Below, in pieces: positions 49,264 to 57,443 of a DNA stretch of 64,000 nt. The translations under genes were made by a program, and so were the position numbers. Positions within the stretch are counted from its first letter, which is position 1, and every line of letters begins with the position of its first letter. Source of the DNA: RGIG5612 sp050944475 (lineage in GTDB: Bacteria; Bacillota; Clostridia; Lachnospirales; Lachnospiraceae); contig JBMNRD010000007.1 in the NCBI GenBank assembly GCA_050944475.1, positions 1-64,000 of the forward strand. Reading direction: 5' to 3'. Below the pieces are notes generated by a model. It was not told the origin of the DNA. It made no database searches and was given only the letters and a program-made list of their open reading frames with translations.

Positions 49264-50028
49264 ATGGGCAGAATAATTGCTGTAACAAACCAAAAAGGCG
49301 GCGTCGGCAAAACCACAACAACAGTAAATTTGGCGGCGACCCTTGCGGAAATGGGCCGCAAGGTCTTAATGGTGGACATGGACCCCCAGGGAAACGCCAC
49401 AAGCGGCATCGGAATTGAAAAGAGAAAAGTCGGCTGCACGGTTTACGAGCTGATGATCGGCGAGGCGCAATTTGAAGAATGCGTAAAAAAAACGGCCTTT
49501 TGGAATTTATGGATTCTCCCCTCCAACATCAATCTCTCAGGAATAGAGATAGAGCTGCTTGACCAGGACAGAAGAGAATACCGGCTAAGAGATGTTCTCG
49601 AAAGGAAAAAGGTGAACTATGATTATGTTCTGGTAGATTGTCCTCCCTCTTTAAATATGCTTACCGTAAATGCTCTGACGGCAGCGGATTCAGTCCTTGT
49701 ACCCATTCAATGCGAGTATTATGCGTTAGAGGGACTTTCCCAGCTTCTTCACACAGTTTCTCTTGTCAAGAAAAGGCTAAATCCCGACCTGAAAATGGAG
49801 GGAGTGGTCTTTACGATGTATGACAGCCGGACGAATCTGTCAATGCAGGTGGTGGAAAACGTCAAAAAAAACCTGAAGCAAAACATTTACGACACGATTA
49901 TTCCGCGAAGCGTAAGACTGGCAGAGGCGCCCAGTCATGGAATGCCAATCAGTGCTTATGCACCTCGCTCAACAGGGGCTGACAGCTATAGGCTTTTAGC
50001 CATGGAAGTGATGAATCACAAGATATAG
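49264..50028 (+). CDS. parA: Chromosome-partitioning ATPase ParA/Soj
   Basis: A 254-residue ParA ATPase. The deviant Walker A is NQKGGVGKTTTTVNLAA (8-24), with MVDMDPQGNATSGIG near 36-50 and DCPPSLNMLTVNAL near 122-135. It forms a DNA-bound dimer on ATP and works with ParB/parS in origin segregation and in control of DnaA. GGGAG precedes ATG 49264. Separated from parB by 123 bases that include a small GC hairpin and an A-rich tract. Confidence 0.96.
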   Translation: MGRIIAVTNQKGGVGKTTTTVNLAATLAEMGRKVLMVDMDPQGNATSGIGIEKRKVGCTVYELMIGEAQFEECVKKTAFWNLWILPSNINLSGIEIELLDQDRREYRLRDVLERKKVNYDYVLVDCPPSLNMLTVNALTAADSVLVPIQCEYYALEGLSQLLHTVSLVKKRLNPDLKMEGVVFTMYDSRTNLSMQVVENVKKNLKQNIYDTIIPRSVRLAEAPSHGMPISAYAPRSTGADSYRLLAMEVMNHKI

Positions 50029-50151
50029 TTACGAGCCACAGGGCAATAAGCAAGACGCCGAACAGAGCGGCGTTTACAGAACAAAAAGAATAGGGCAAAA
50101 AAAGAAAAAGAAAAACAAAAAGAATTACCACCAAAGGAACAGGAGGAGAAA

Positions 50152-51021
50152 ATGGCAAAGGCGAGAACAGGCTTGGGAAAGGGAATAGACCTTCTCATAC
50201 CAAGCGGTTTCGGAGAAGAAATCGAGGCAGCCACAGGGGATGCATTAACTTTGAAACTTTCACAGATTGAGCCAAACCGGAATCAGCCCAGAAAGCAATT
50301 TGATAAGGAATCGCTGGAGGAGCTGACCGAATCTATAAAGAGACACGGAATCATTGAGCCGATAGTCGTTTGCAAAAGGGACGATTATTATGAGATTGTT
50401 GCCGGTGAAAGAAGATGGAGAGCCGCAAAAAAAGCCGAACTGAAAGAAATTCCGGTAATTATTAAAGAATATACGGAAACGGAAATTGCAGAGATTTCCC
50501 TTATTGAAAACATACAAAGAGAAGATTTGAATCCAATTGAGGAAGCGCGCGCATACAGGCAGCTTATTGACGACTACAGGCTGACCCAGGAGGAACTTGC
50601 GCAGAGAGTTTCAAAAAGCAGAGTGACAATCACCAACACCCTTCGCCTGCTCAGGCTCCATTCGGATGTCCAGGAAATGCTTCTGAAGGGGGAAATCAGC
50701 GCCGGACACGCAAGGGCACTGCTGGGATTGGAAAGCGGGGAGGCTCAACAGGAAGTTGCACAGCGGATACTTGAAGAGCTCCTGAGCGTAAGGCAGACGG
50801 AGGACATAGTTAGAAACTACAATAAGCCGCGGCCGGCAAAGAAAGAAACTATAGAAAACAGTGCAGATTACAAGGCTTTGGAAACAAAGATGACCGAGGC
50901 GCTTGGGACAAAGGTTGTTATCAAGCAGCAGGAAACCGGACGCGGAAAGGTTGAAATCAGCTATTATTCCGAAGACCAGCTTGACCAGATTTATAAAACC
51001 ATTAATCTGGGCTCGCTGTAG
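50152..51021 (+). CDS. parB: Chromosome-partitioning protein ParB/Spo0J
   Basis: A 289-residue CTP-dependent DNA clamp. The start RTGLGKGIDLLIP is the ParA-stimulating N-terminus. The CTP-binding domain has NQPRKQFDKESLEEL near 45-60, GERRWRAAK near 86-94 and IENIQREDLNPIEEA near 119-133. The helix-turn-helix that reads parS is TQEELAQRVSKSRVTITNTL near 145-164. The C-terminal dimer domain follows. AGGAGG precedes ATG 50152. Two matching parS sites lie 1-2 kb upstream. Confidence 0.96.
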   Translation: MAKARTGLGKGIDLLIPSGFGEEIEAATGDALTLKLSQIEPNRNQPRKQFDKESLEELTESIKRHGIIEPIVVCKRDDYYEIVAGERRWRAAKKAELKEIPVIIKEYTETEIAEISLIENIQREDLNPIEEARAYRQLIDDYRLTQEELAQRVSKSRVTITNTLRLLRLHSDVQEMLLKGEISAGHARALLGLESGEAQQEVAQRILEELLSVRQTEDIVRNYNKPRPAKKETIENSADYKALETKMTEALGTKVVIKQQETGRGKVEISYYSEDQLDQIYKTINLGSL

Positions 51022-51055
51022 ACCGGTGTGAACTAATGAAGAAGAGGACGGAAAC

Positions 51056-51553
51056 ATGGTAGAATTTTTCAGCGGAAACACCTTATACATCATAATTCTT
51101 GTTCTGGGAGCAATGAGCGCAGCACTGCTGGCGCTGGTGATAGTCCTTTTTGTCAATGCATACAGGGAAAAGAAGAGACTGGACAGATTGCTGGAAGGAC
51201 AAGACGGGGTGAATTTGGAAGAGGTTATTTTTGATAAGTTCCGGAGACTGAAAATCCTTGAAGAAAAGGATGTGATAGAAGATGAAGCAATAAGGGATCT
51301 TTATTTGCGGCACGAGGGGGCTTTTCAGAAAATGGGAATGATCAGATATGATGCTTTTTCCGAGAACGGAGGGAAACTCAGCTTTGCGTTTACCCTGCTT
51401 GATGAAAACAATAACGGAATAATTCTTAACGTAATGAACGGAAGGGACGGAAGCTATTGCTATATCAAAGAAATTGAAAGAGGAAACAGCCGGCTGACCC
51501 TTGGAAAGGAAGAGGCCTTGTCATTGAAGAGGGCAATCGCCAACGAGAGGTAA
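51056..51553 (+). CDS. DUF4446 membrane-anchored protein
   Basis: A 165-residue DUF4446 protein, common between parB and serS in Clostridia. One N-terminal membrane helix (TLYIIILVLGAMSAALLALV at 9-28) is followed by a charged linker and a soluble domain with GMIRYDAFSENGGKLSFAFT (about 93-112), then LLDENNNGIILNVMNGRD. The function is unknown; its place suggests a link to origin segregation or the membrane. It is 2 bases from serS, so both are probably in one transcript. Confidence 0.88.
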   Translation: MVEFFSGNTLYIIILVLGAMSAALLALVIVLFVNAYREKKRLDRLLEGQDGVNLEEVIFDKFRRLKILEEKDVIEDEAIRDLYLRHEGAFQKMGMIRYDAFSENGGKLSFAFTLLDENNNGIILNVMNGRDGSYCYIKEIERGNSRLTLGKEEALSLKRAIANER

Positions 51554-51555
51554 AA

Positions 51556-52833
51556 ATGATAGACATTAAATTGTTAAGAAACTCATTTGAGGAAGTAAAA
51601 CAGGCCCTAAGCAGCAGAAACGAAGAATTCGACCTCGAGCAGTTCAAGGAGCTCGATGAGACAAGAAGAAGAATCCTTTCAGAGGTTGAGGGCCTTAAGG
51701 CGGAGCAAAACAAAGCAACCAAGCAGATTCCTATGATGAAAAAGGAAGGAAGGGATGTCGCTCCGCTTATGGCGGAGATGAAAGAGCTTTCGGCCAAAAT
51801 TAAGGAGCTGGACGGACAAGCCTCGGCGGCGGAACAGGCGCTTAACGAGTACATGCTTACCATCCCCAACATTCCAAATCCAACCGTGCCCTTGGGAAAA
51901 ACAGATGAGGATAACGTGGAAATCCGCAAATGGGGAGAACCGACAAAATTTGACTTTGAGCCAAAGCCCCATTGGGAATTGGGAGAGGAACTGGGAATTC
52001 TCGACCCGGAAACCGCAGCGAAAATCAGCGGAAGCCGTTTTACGGTTTACAGGGGGGACGGAGCCCGCCTGGAAAGAGCCCTCACGAACTTCTTTTTGGA
52101 TGTACATACAGGAGAACACGGATATACAGAGGTGTTTCCTCCCTTTATGGTCAGCAGGGAAAGCATGACAGGTACCGGACAGCTACCGAAATTCGAAGAA
52201 GACGCATACAAGGTATATGGGGATGGCAAGGAATATTTTTTAGTTCCCACGGCGGAGGTTCCGGTAACCAACATGTACAGGGATCAAATTCTTGAAGGAG
52301 GAAGTCTCCCGATCTGTCACTGCGCTTATACCGCATGCTTCAGGGCAGAGGCAGGAAGCGCCGGCAGAGACACAAGGGGATTAATAAGACAGCATCAGTT
52401 TAACAAGGTCGAGCTGGTAAAATTCACGAAGCCCGAAGATTCCTATGAAGAACTCGAAAAGCTGACAAGGGATGCGGAAGAGGTTCTTCAAAAACTCAGA
52501 ATACCCTATAGGGTTGTAAAAATATGCATTGGAGACCTGGGTTTTTCCGCGGCAATGAAATACGATATAGAAGTATGGATGCCAAGTTACAACGGATATG
52601 TGGAAATATCAAGTTGTTCGAATTTTGAGGCCTTTCAGGCGAGACGGGCAAATATAAAATATAAAAACAACCCTACAGACAAGGCGGAATATATTCATAC
52701 TATTAACGGAAGCGGCTTGGCAATAGGAAGAACAACCGCGGCCATAATGGAAAATTTCCAGCAAAAAGACGGCAGCATAATTGTGCCTGAAATCTTGCAA
52801 AAATATATGGGAAAAGGTATCATAAAAAAATAG
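51556..52833 (+). CDS. serS: Seryl-tRNA synthetase
   Basis: A 425-residue class II synthetase that charges tRNA-Ser. The N-terminal long antiparallel coiled coil is at 25-100. Motif 2 is CFRAEAGSAGRDTRGLIRQHQF near 258-279 (position only), and motif 3 NGSGLAIGRTTAAIMENFQ near 380-398. It begins 2 bases after the DUF4446 stop, leaving no room for a T-box leader. A tRNA-Arg gene follows 11 bases after the stop. Confidence 0.96.
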   Translation: MIDIKLLRNSFEEVKQALSSRNEEFDLEQFKELDETRRRILSEVEGLKAEQNKATKQIPMMKKEGRDVAPLMAEMKELSAKIKELDGQASAAEQALNEYMLTIPNIPNPTVPLGKTDEDNVEIRKWGEPTKFDFEPKPHWELGEELGILDPETAAKISGSRFTVYRGDGARLERALTNFFLDVHTGEHGYTEVFPPFMVSRESMTGTGQLPKFEEDAYKVYGDGKEYFLVPTAEVPVTNMYRDQILEGGSLPICHCAYTACFRAEAGSAGRDTRGLIRQHQFNKVELVKFTKPEDSYEELEKLTRDAEEVLQKLRIPYRVVKICIGDLGFSAAMKYDIEVWMPSYNGYVEISSCSNFEAFQARRANIKYKNNPTDKAEYIHTINGSGLAIGRTTAAIMENFQQKDGSIIVPEILQKYMGKGIIKK

Positions 52834-52844
52834 ATTTTCTACGG

Positions 52845-52918
52845 GCACCTGTAGCTCAGCAGGATAGAGCGACCGCCTCCTAAGCGGTAGGTCGGAGGTT
52901 CGAGTCCTCTCAGGTGCG
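52845..52918 (+). tRNA. tRNA-Arg (anticodon CCT)
   Basis: 74 nt. Acceptor GCACCTG pairs with CAGGTGC, discriminator G. D arm GCTC..GAGC, anticodon stem ACCGC/GCGGT with loop CTCCTAA (anticodon CCT), T arm GGAGGTTCGAGTCCTC. CCA is not encoded. Reads the AGG codon. Confidence 0.95.
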
Positions 52919-52923
52919 TATTC

Positions 52924-52959
52924 AGGGAGGCAATCAGGCAACAAACAGCCTCCCTTTTT
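52924..52959 (+). terminator. Terminator after tRNA-Arg
   Basis: AGGGAGGC (52924-52931) pairs with GCCTCCCT (52948-52955), then TTTTT. Ends the long origin-proximal transcript. Confidence 0.85.
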
Positions 52960-53036
52960 CATGCGAAAATTCGCAAAAAAAGGCAACATAAAGATTGAAA
53001 ACATGGTAGTATAAAGAAAAAAGAAGGAGTGAGAAA

Positions 53037-53873
53037 ATGAGTTATCAGACATTACCTGAATTAACAGAAGAAGAAAAGACCATGCCGTTGGCAAGGTTCT
53101 ATTACGATTATCCAATGAGGGATTTATCAGAGGAAACAAAGGCAATTATCTTCGGTCCGCCGATTAATTACAGCACAGTGGTCGATGCACAAAATTTTAC
53201 AGACTGGCTCCTTCCATGCGGAGAGTACTTCGAACATGAGAACGGATACTGTATGTTTCCTGACGGCTCGGGATATATTGCCACATATATGAAGTTTCCG
53301 GAGGGAATAAATCCCAAGAAGATATTCTGGTATCTCAACTGGATGAACTTCCATCCGAAAAGTCAACCGGAGGGAACAGGCAACCTCAGGTACAAAATAT
53401 GGAATCCGGCTGATCATTTCGATCACTATTTCATTAACTGGAAGGACAAGACAGAGGGAATTCATACCACGGAGAGTCTTGACCTTGGAGAGGGAGACCG
53501 TAAGTATGACTGCATCCGTCATCCCTATAACCTGAGAGATTACGGACTGACTCAAGAGAAGATAGATGAGATTGAGGCTTCGGGAGTGACGGTTAGCGAA
53601 ATCGCTGATTGGGAGTCCTTTGATTTTGAGGGAGCACATCTCACCTTAGGACAGATTCGTCCTTGTCCCGATGGCGGTTATGAAAGAAGAAGTGCAGAGT
53701 GGATAGGTTGGAGACCAGAAAAAGGGAAGATTGTCAGGGTTGAGAAAACCCCTTGCAGCGAGGCATATTTAAGGAAGGTTGCCTACCACACGCTGATAGA
53801 ATGGCAGCATCTGGCCGACATAATTGATGATTTATATGAGGAATATTACGATAAGCCAAACGACGCAGATTGA
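53037..53873 (+). CDS. DAPG/phloretin hydrolase-like metalloenzyme
   Basis: A 278-residue protein of the 2,4-diacetylphloroglucinol hydrolase (PhlG) / phloretin hydrolase family, which cleaves a C-C bond between an aromatic ring and an acyl chain. Seen: YFEHENGYCMFPDGSGY near 62-78, WMNFHPKSQPEGTGNLRYKI near 101-120, where family proteins read HP...RYKIWHP, then WNPADHFDHYF near 121-131 and the late EWQHLADIID near 258. The Glu and His residues fit zinc ligands. No signal peptide. AAGGAG precedes ATG 53037. It stands alone after a terminator. In gut anaerobes such enzymes act on dietary flavonoid products; the substrate here is unproven. Confidence 0.75.
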   Translation: MSYQTLPELTEEEKTMPLARFYYDYPMRDLSEETKAIIFGPPINYSTVVDAQNFTDWLLPCGEYFEHENGYCMFPDGSGYIATYMKFPEGINPKKIFWYLNWMNFHPKSQPEGTGNLRYKIWNPADHFDHYFINWKDKTEGIHTTESLDLGEGDRKYDCIRHPYNLRDYGLTQEKIDEIEASGVTVSEIADWESFDFEGAHLTLGQIRPCPDGGYERRSAEWIGWRPEKGKIVRVEKTPCSEAYLRKVAYHTLIEWQHLADIIDDLYEEYYDKPNDAD

Positions 53874-53972
53874 CGAAGCAGACAAGGGCAAGCATTGTTA
53901 AAACATTAACAAAGCGTCGTCTTGAGGGAATCGGAATAGGCAAAAGGAAGAAGAGATAGAAGTGTCTATATG

Positions 53973-55376
53973 TTATCTCCCCGAATAATTAGTAACACGG
54001 GGTCTTCTTCTTTTAATTTTATTGGAACTCGCCCGGATTCTTCTTGCGATAGAAACAACGGCAACGAAGAAAATGACAAACCCACCCCCCGCAACAAAAT
54101 GCCAGACATTCAGATAATGAATATTAACAAAAGCGGATTGGGTAATTTCAAGGTTGTCATCTATCAGCACATTAATATGTCCGAGATAATTTCCCCGATA
54201 AGAATAATCAATAACGGCATACAAATGTCGCCCGTCTCTGGTCAAAATACCGGCCTCCGCGGAAGCCTTGTCAAATTCTTTCCGGTCCATTTCATAGGTA
54301 AAAGCAATGGAAGAATCCAGGTCGTCTGTAGTAAGAGAGCTGGGCAGCAGAACCTGGGTCGTTGAATCAAGAACAATTTTAGATTCCTCGCAGGAAAAGG
54401 AAAAGCGGGTTTCCGATTCGGAAATGTTGTTGAGAGAAAACCCGTTGAAAGCATAATCAAGAAGTTCCTGGGTATCCGGAAAGACCCCGCTGTAGGTTGG
54501 GCTGAATAGACAGACAACCACGAGAGTCAGTCCGTTTTGCTTTGCAAGGGTAACAAGACATCTGCCCGACTCCGGAAGATATCCGGTTTTGCCACCCACA
54601 ACAGCATCATAATAATAGCTGGAGTTGGGAATAATCATGGCATGGGTGTTTTCGACAGTGCGCGCGTCGGATTTATTGGTTGGAGAAATTGTATAGGAAG
54701 AGTGGCTGATTATTTCACAAAAAGCGGAGTTGTTAAAAGCGGTCTTGGCAATAATGGCGATGTCCGCTGCGGTTGAATAATGATTTTCGTCATACAATCC
54801 GTGGGGATTGGTAAAATGAGAATCGGTGCACCCAAGCTCGGCAGCGCGGGCGTTCATCATTTCAGCAAAATTTTCTACGGAACCGGCAACATGTTCGGCC
54901 ACGGCGTTGGCACATTCGTTTCCGGAAGGAAGCATCAGGGCATAGAGGACGTCTTTCATAGACATTTCCTCACCGGCAACCGCACCTATATTTGAAGCCC
55001 CCTCCTCAATGTCAACGGCAGCCTGAGAAAAGGTTACCGTTTCATTAAGAGAACAGTTTTCCAGAGCAAGAAGGCAGGTAAGAAGCTTGGTTATCGAAGC
55101 GGGATAACGCCTGCGATCAGGACTCTTGGAGAAAAGCACGGCTTCGGTATTAACTTCCAGCATGACGGCGGAGCCGCAGTCAATTTCGGGAGGAATGGGC
55201 CAGCCGGATTCATCAAGAAGAGGAGATTCGTCTTCAGGAGTCCCGGATGCGGCGTCATCTTCCGTATCGGGAGATACGGTCTCATATAAAGGAGCCGCCA
55301 AAGCAGTGCCGTTCAAAGAAAAAACCAGAAGCAAAGTCGCAAGTATGGAAATCAAGGATTTAAAAGCATATTTCAT
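53973..55376 (-). CDS. D-alanyl-D-alanine carboxypeptidase (penicillin-binding protein 5 type)
   Basis: A 467-residue serine D,D-carboxypeptidase that trims the last D-Ala from peptidoglycan peptides outside the cell. It has a signal peptide (KYAFKSLISILATLLLVFS to ALA near 27), the SxxK motif in YPASITKLLTCLL near 92-104, SxN as PSGNECANAV near 149-158 and KTG as VGGKTGYLPESG near 260. A membrane helix at about 425-447 followed by Arg/Lys-rich residues anchors it. The ATG 55376 has no ribosome site; a TACAAT lies 7 bases before it, so the message may be leaderless. The in-frame 143 codons upstream overlap trmB and are rejected. Confidence 0.9.
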   Translation of the reverse strand: MKYAFKSLISILATLLLVFSLNGTALAAPLYETVSPDTEDDAASGTPEDESPLLDESGWPIPPEIDCGSAVMLEVNTEAVLFSKSPDRRRYPASITKLLTCLLALENCSLNETVTFSQAAVDIEEGASNIGAVAGEEMSMKDVLYALMLPSGNECANAVAEHVAGSVENFAEMMNARAAELGCTDSHFTNPHGLYDENHYSTAADIAIIAKTAFNNSAFCEIISHSSYTISPTNKSDARTVENTHAMIIPNSSYYYDAVVGGKTGYLPESGRCLVTLAKQNGLTLVVVCLFSPTYSGVFPDTQELLDYAFNGFSLNNISESETRFSFSCEESKIVLDSTTQVLLPSSLTTDDLDSSIAFTYEMDRKEFDKASAEAGILTRDGRHLYAVIDYSYRGNYLGHINVLIDDNLEITQSAFVNIHYLNVWHFVAGGGFVIFFVAVVSIARRIRASSNKIKRRRPRVTNYSGR

Positions 55377-55383
55377 GACAAGT

Positions 55384-55411
55384 ATTGTAACATCAAACGG
55401 CAAAAAGGCAA
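55384..55411 (-). promoter_or_regulatory. Promoter placing carboxypeptidase transcript start at its ATG
   Basis: Minus strand: TTGCCT (55411-55406), 16-base spacer, TACAAT (55389-55384). The expected start falls at or next to A55376 of the start codon. Confidence 0.45.
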
Positions 55412-55443
55412 AGCAAAACAATCCTTCAAGTGCGCCGGCAATA

Positions 55444-55452
55444 TGGTATAAT
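55444..55452 (+). promoter_or_regulatory. Extended -10 promoter of trmB
   Basis: TGGTATAAT: TG one base before perfect TATAAT (55447-55452). The ATG of trmB is 9 bases further on, so the transcript would start at or within 1-3 bases of it. A weak -35 (TTCAAG) lies 16 bases upstream. Confidence 0.6.
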
Positions 55453-55461
55453 GCGTAAGTT

Positions 55462-56115
55462 ATGAGATTAAAGAACATTCCCGGCAGCAAGGATATCATC
55501 GCGGAAAGCAGATATGTGATAAAGGAAGCCCCTCCTAAGGAAGACTGGCCCCAGAAGGGAAGATGGGACGAGGTATTTGGTAACGACAATCCCATTCGGA
55601 TAGAAATAGGTATGGGCAAGGGAGCCTTTATTACAGCGCAAGCGGAAAGGAATCCGGAGATAAATTTTGTCGGAATAGAAAAATTCTCCAGTGTCCTGCT
55701 GCGCGCAGTCCAAAAACAGGAAATACTAAAACTGCCGAACCTTATATTTATCAGGATGGATGCGGAATACATATGTGACGTTTTTGAGAAAGAAGAGGTA
55801 GACAAAGTCTACTTGAACTTTTCCGACCCTTGGCCGAAAGCGCGCCACGCCAAAAGAAGGCTGACATCAAAGAGTTTTCTTGCGCGATACGAGAAGATTT
55901 TGAGGGAAGGTGGCCGGGTGGAATTCAAAACCGACAATGATGAGCTGTTTGCTTTTTCCTTGGAAGAGCTTAAACAGACAAGCTGGACGCTGATTGCCGC
56001 CACGGAGGACATTTACAACTCTCCTCTGTGCGAAGGGAATATAATGACAGAATATGAGAGAAAGTTTTCCTCTCTCGGAAAGAAGATTAGCAAGTACATT
56101 ATCGAAAAGTCATAG
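55462..56115 (+). CDS. trmB: tRNA (guanine-N7)-methyltransferase TrmB
   Basis: A 217-residue SAM enzyme that makes m7G46 in the variable loop of tRNAs. SAM motif IEIGMGKGAFITAQAERNP near 48-66, FVGIEKFSSVLLRAV near 70-84, and the hallmark NFSDPWPKARHAKRRL near 119-134; TDNDELFAFSL near 156 and the C-terminal TEYERKFSSLGKKI follow. ATG 55462 has no Shine-Dalgarno; a perfect TATAAT is 9 bases upstream, suggesting a leaderless or very short-leader message. It is followed by a tRNA-Lys gene with its own promoter. Confidence 0.95.
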   Translation: MRLKNIPGSKDIIAESRYVIKEAPPKEDWPQKGRWDEVFGNDNPIRIEIGMGKGAFITAQAERNPEINFVGIEKFSSVLLRAVQKQEILKLPNLIFIRMDAEYICDVFEKEEVDKVYLNFSDPWPKARHAKRRLTSKSFLARYEKILREGGRVEFKTDNDELFAFSLEELKQTSWTLIAATEDIYNSPLCEGNIMTEYERKFSSLGKKISKYIIEKS

Positions 56116-56144
56116 GGAAATTTTGCAAATGTTGGAAAAAAGAC

Positions 56145-56173
56145 TTGTAATTTTTAAATGATTGTCTTATAAT
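56145..56173 (+). promoter_or_regulatory. Promoter of tRNA-Lys
   Basis: TTGTAA (56145-56150), 17-base spacer, perfect TATAAT (56168-56173), 34 bases before the mature tRNA. Confidence 0.75.
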
Positions 56174-56207
56174 GCAACACGCGTCACAAGAAGACGCAGC
56201 ATGGTAT

Positions 56208-56280
56208 GCGCCTCTAGCTCATTTGGTAGAGCACCTGACTCTTAATCAGGGTGTGCGGGGTTCGAGCCCCCGGAGGCGCA
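56208..56280 (+). tRNA. tRNA-Lys (anticodon CTT)
   Basis: 73 nt. Acceptor GCGCCTC pairs with GAGGCGC, discriminator A. Anticodon stem CCTGA/TCAGG with loop CTCTTAA (anticodon CTT), T arm CGGGGTTCGAGCCCCCG. CCA is not encoded. Reads AAG. Confidence 0.95.
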
Positions 56281-56285
56281 TTTTT

Positions 56286-56337
56286 AAAACCCTTTAAAAC
56301 ATTAAGTTTTCAAGGGTTTTTGTTTTTCGGGAAAAAT
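56286..56337 (+). terminator. Terminator after tRNA-Lys
   Basis: AAAACCCTT (56286-56294) pairs with AAGGGTTTT (56322-56330), followed by TGTTTTT. The following 56338-56477 shows no gene or other clear signal. Confidence 0.75.
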
Positions 56338-56477
56338 CGGAATTATTCCGATGAAGATATAAAAACTGTTAATGGAATGGAAAAGAAAAGCCCCGGCAAA
56401 AAAACAACACCCAAAAGAGCATCCGAAACCTGACAACTAATGAATCGAGAAAGTTTAAATAAATTTTAAAAAAGTGC

Positions 56478-56506
56478 TTGACAATTACTATACTTCGCAT
56501 TACGAT
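56478..56506 (+). promoter_or_regulatory. Promoter of PadR-DUF1700-DUF4097 operon
   Basis: Perfect TTGACA (56478-56483), 17-base spacer, TACGAT (56501-56506). Overlaps the candidate PadR operator. Confidence 0.65.
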
Positions 56507-56510
56507 GTAT
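56490..56510. promoter_or_regulatory. Candidate PadR operator
   Basis: ATACTTCG-CATTA-CGATGTAT, an inverted repeat with 7 of 8 paired positions, covering the promoter spacer and -10. Binding would block transcription, in keeping with PadR self-repression. Confidence 0.55.
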
Positions 56511-56530
56511 ACCGTAAAAGGAGGTATAGT

Positions 56531-56851
56531 ATGGACATTCAGTTAAAGCGCGGCCTCTTGGATGTATGTGTATTGGCGGCCATAAAGAAGGAGGATTCCT
56601 ACGGATATCAGATTATCAAGGACATGAGGCCGTATTTGGAATTATCCGAGTCTACCCTTTATACCATTTTGAAACGCCTTGAGACGGCGGACATGTTGAC
56701 AGTCCGAAGTGTGGAGCATGAGGGAAGGCTTCGAAAGTATTACCAAATCACCGAACAGGGTTTAAGACGTATAGAGGAGTTTAAAGAGGACTGGAAAGAG
56801 ATTCTTTCTATATACAACTTTATCACAAGGGAGGATGCTCATCATGAATAA
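56531..56851 (+). CDS. PadR family transcriptional regulator
   Basis: A 106-residue winged-helix repressor. Seen: KRGLLDVCVLAAIKKEDSYGYQI (6-28, position only), the recognition helix LSESTLYTILKRLE near 40-53, the wing EGRLRKYYQITEQGLRRIEEF near 66-86, and a short C-terminal dimer helix. ATG 56531 follows AAAAGGAGG. The gene end overlaps the DUF1700 start by 8 bases. This PadR-DUF1700-DUF4097 trio is widespread in Firmicutes and is thought to answer cell-envelope stress; the ligand is unknown. Confidence 0.92.
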   Translation: MDIQLKRGLLDVCVLAAIKKEDSYGYQIIKDMRPYLELSESTLYTILKRLETADMLTVRSVEHEGRLRKYYQITEQGLRRIEEFKEDWKEILSIYNFITREDAHHE

Positions 56852-57440
56852 AGAAGTGTTTTTAAACGAACTGAGGAAAAAACTGTCCGGACTGCCGCAG
56901 GAAGATATCGATGAGCGGATATCTTTTTATAGAGAAATGATAGATGACCGCATAGAGGACGGTATACCGGAAGAAGATGCCATAGCAGAAATTGGAACAG
57001 TGGATTCTGTGAAAGAACAAATCATGTCGGAAATTCCGCTGGCAAAGCTTGTCAAGGAAAAAGTCAAACCGAAGAGAAGCCTGAAGGCTTGGGAGATCGT
57101 GCTGCTGGTAATCGGGTCTCCCGTTTGGATTCCGCTCATTATCGTTGCCGTGGCGATAATACTGGTTGTCTATATAATCATCTGGTTGGCGGTAGTATGT
57201 GTCTATGCTGTAGAATTATTGCTGGCGATTTTAGCCATTGCCGGTTTTGCGGGAATTGTGATTTACCTAAAGGCCGGAAATCCTGCGGGAGCATTGTTTT
57301 CTTTCGGAGCGGGGGCAGCTTGCGCAGGACTTACAATACTGTTTTTCTTCGCCTGCATATGGCTTACAAAGGCTGTTCTGAAACTGACCGGCAGGATGTT
57401 TTTAGGCATAAAATCTTCATTCGTTGGAAAGGAGGCTTAA
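56844..57440 (+). CDS. DUF1700 membrane protein
   Basis: A 198-residue DUF1700 protein. The N-terminal 50 residues are soluble (KEVFLNELRKKLSGLPQEDI, then ISFYREMIDDRIEDG), a helical repeat region. They are followed by several membrane helices from about 80 to 185. ATG 56844 is chosen: GGGAGG lies 9-10 bases upstream and inside the padR end. Family proteins are near PadR and may act as membrane sensors or partners. Role unknown. Confidence 0.88.
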   Translation: MNKEVFLNELRKKLSGLPQEDIDERISFYREMIDDRIEDGIPEEDAIAEIGTVDSVKEQIMSEIPLAKLVKEKVKPKRSLKAWEIVLLVIGSPVWIPLIIVAVAIILVVYIIIWLAVVCVYAVELLLAILAIAGFAGIVIYLKAGNPAGALFSFGAGAACAGLTILFFFACIWLTKAVLKLTGRMFLGIKSSFVGKEA

Positions 57441-57443
57441 GTT

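Noticed and set aside
51540..51560. T-box leader for serS
   Set aside because: Only 2 bases separate the DUF4446 stop from the serS start, leaving no room for a leader RNA.
55377..55805. 143-codon N-terminal extension of the D,D-carboxypeptidase
   Set aside because: It overlaps trmB and puts a non-signal sequence before an evident signal peptide that begins at 55376.
56251..56433. 60-codon frame overlapping tRNA-Lys
   Set aside because: It begins inside the tRNA and crosses its terminator; no ribosome site or family pattern.
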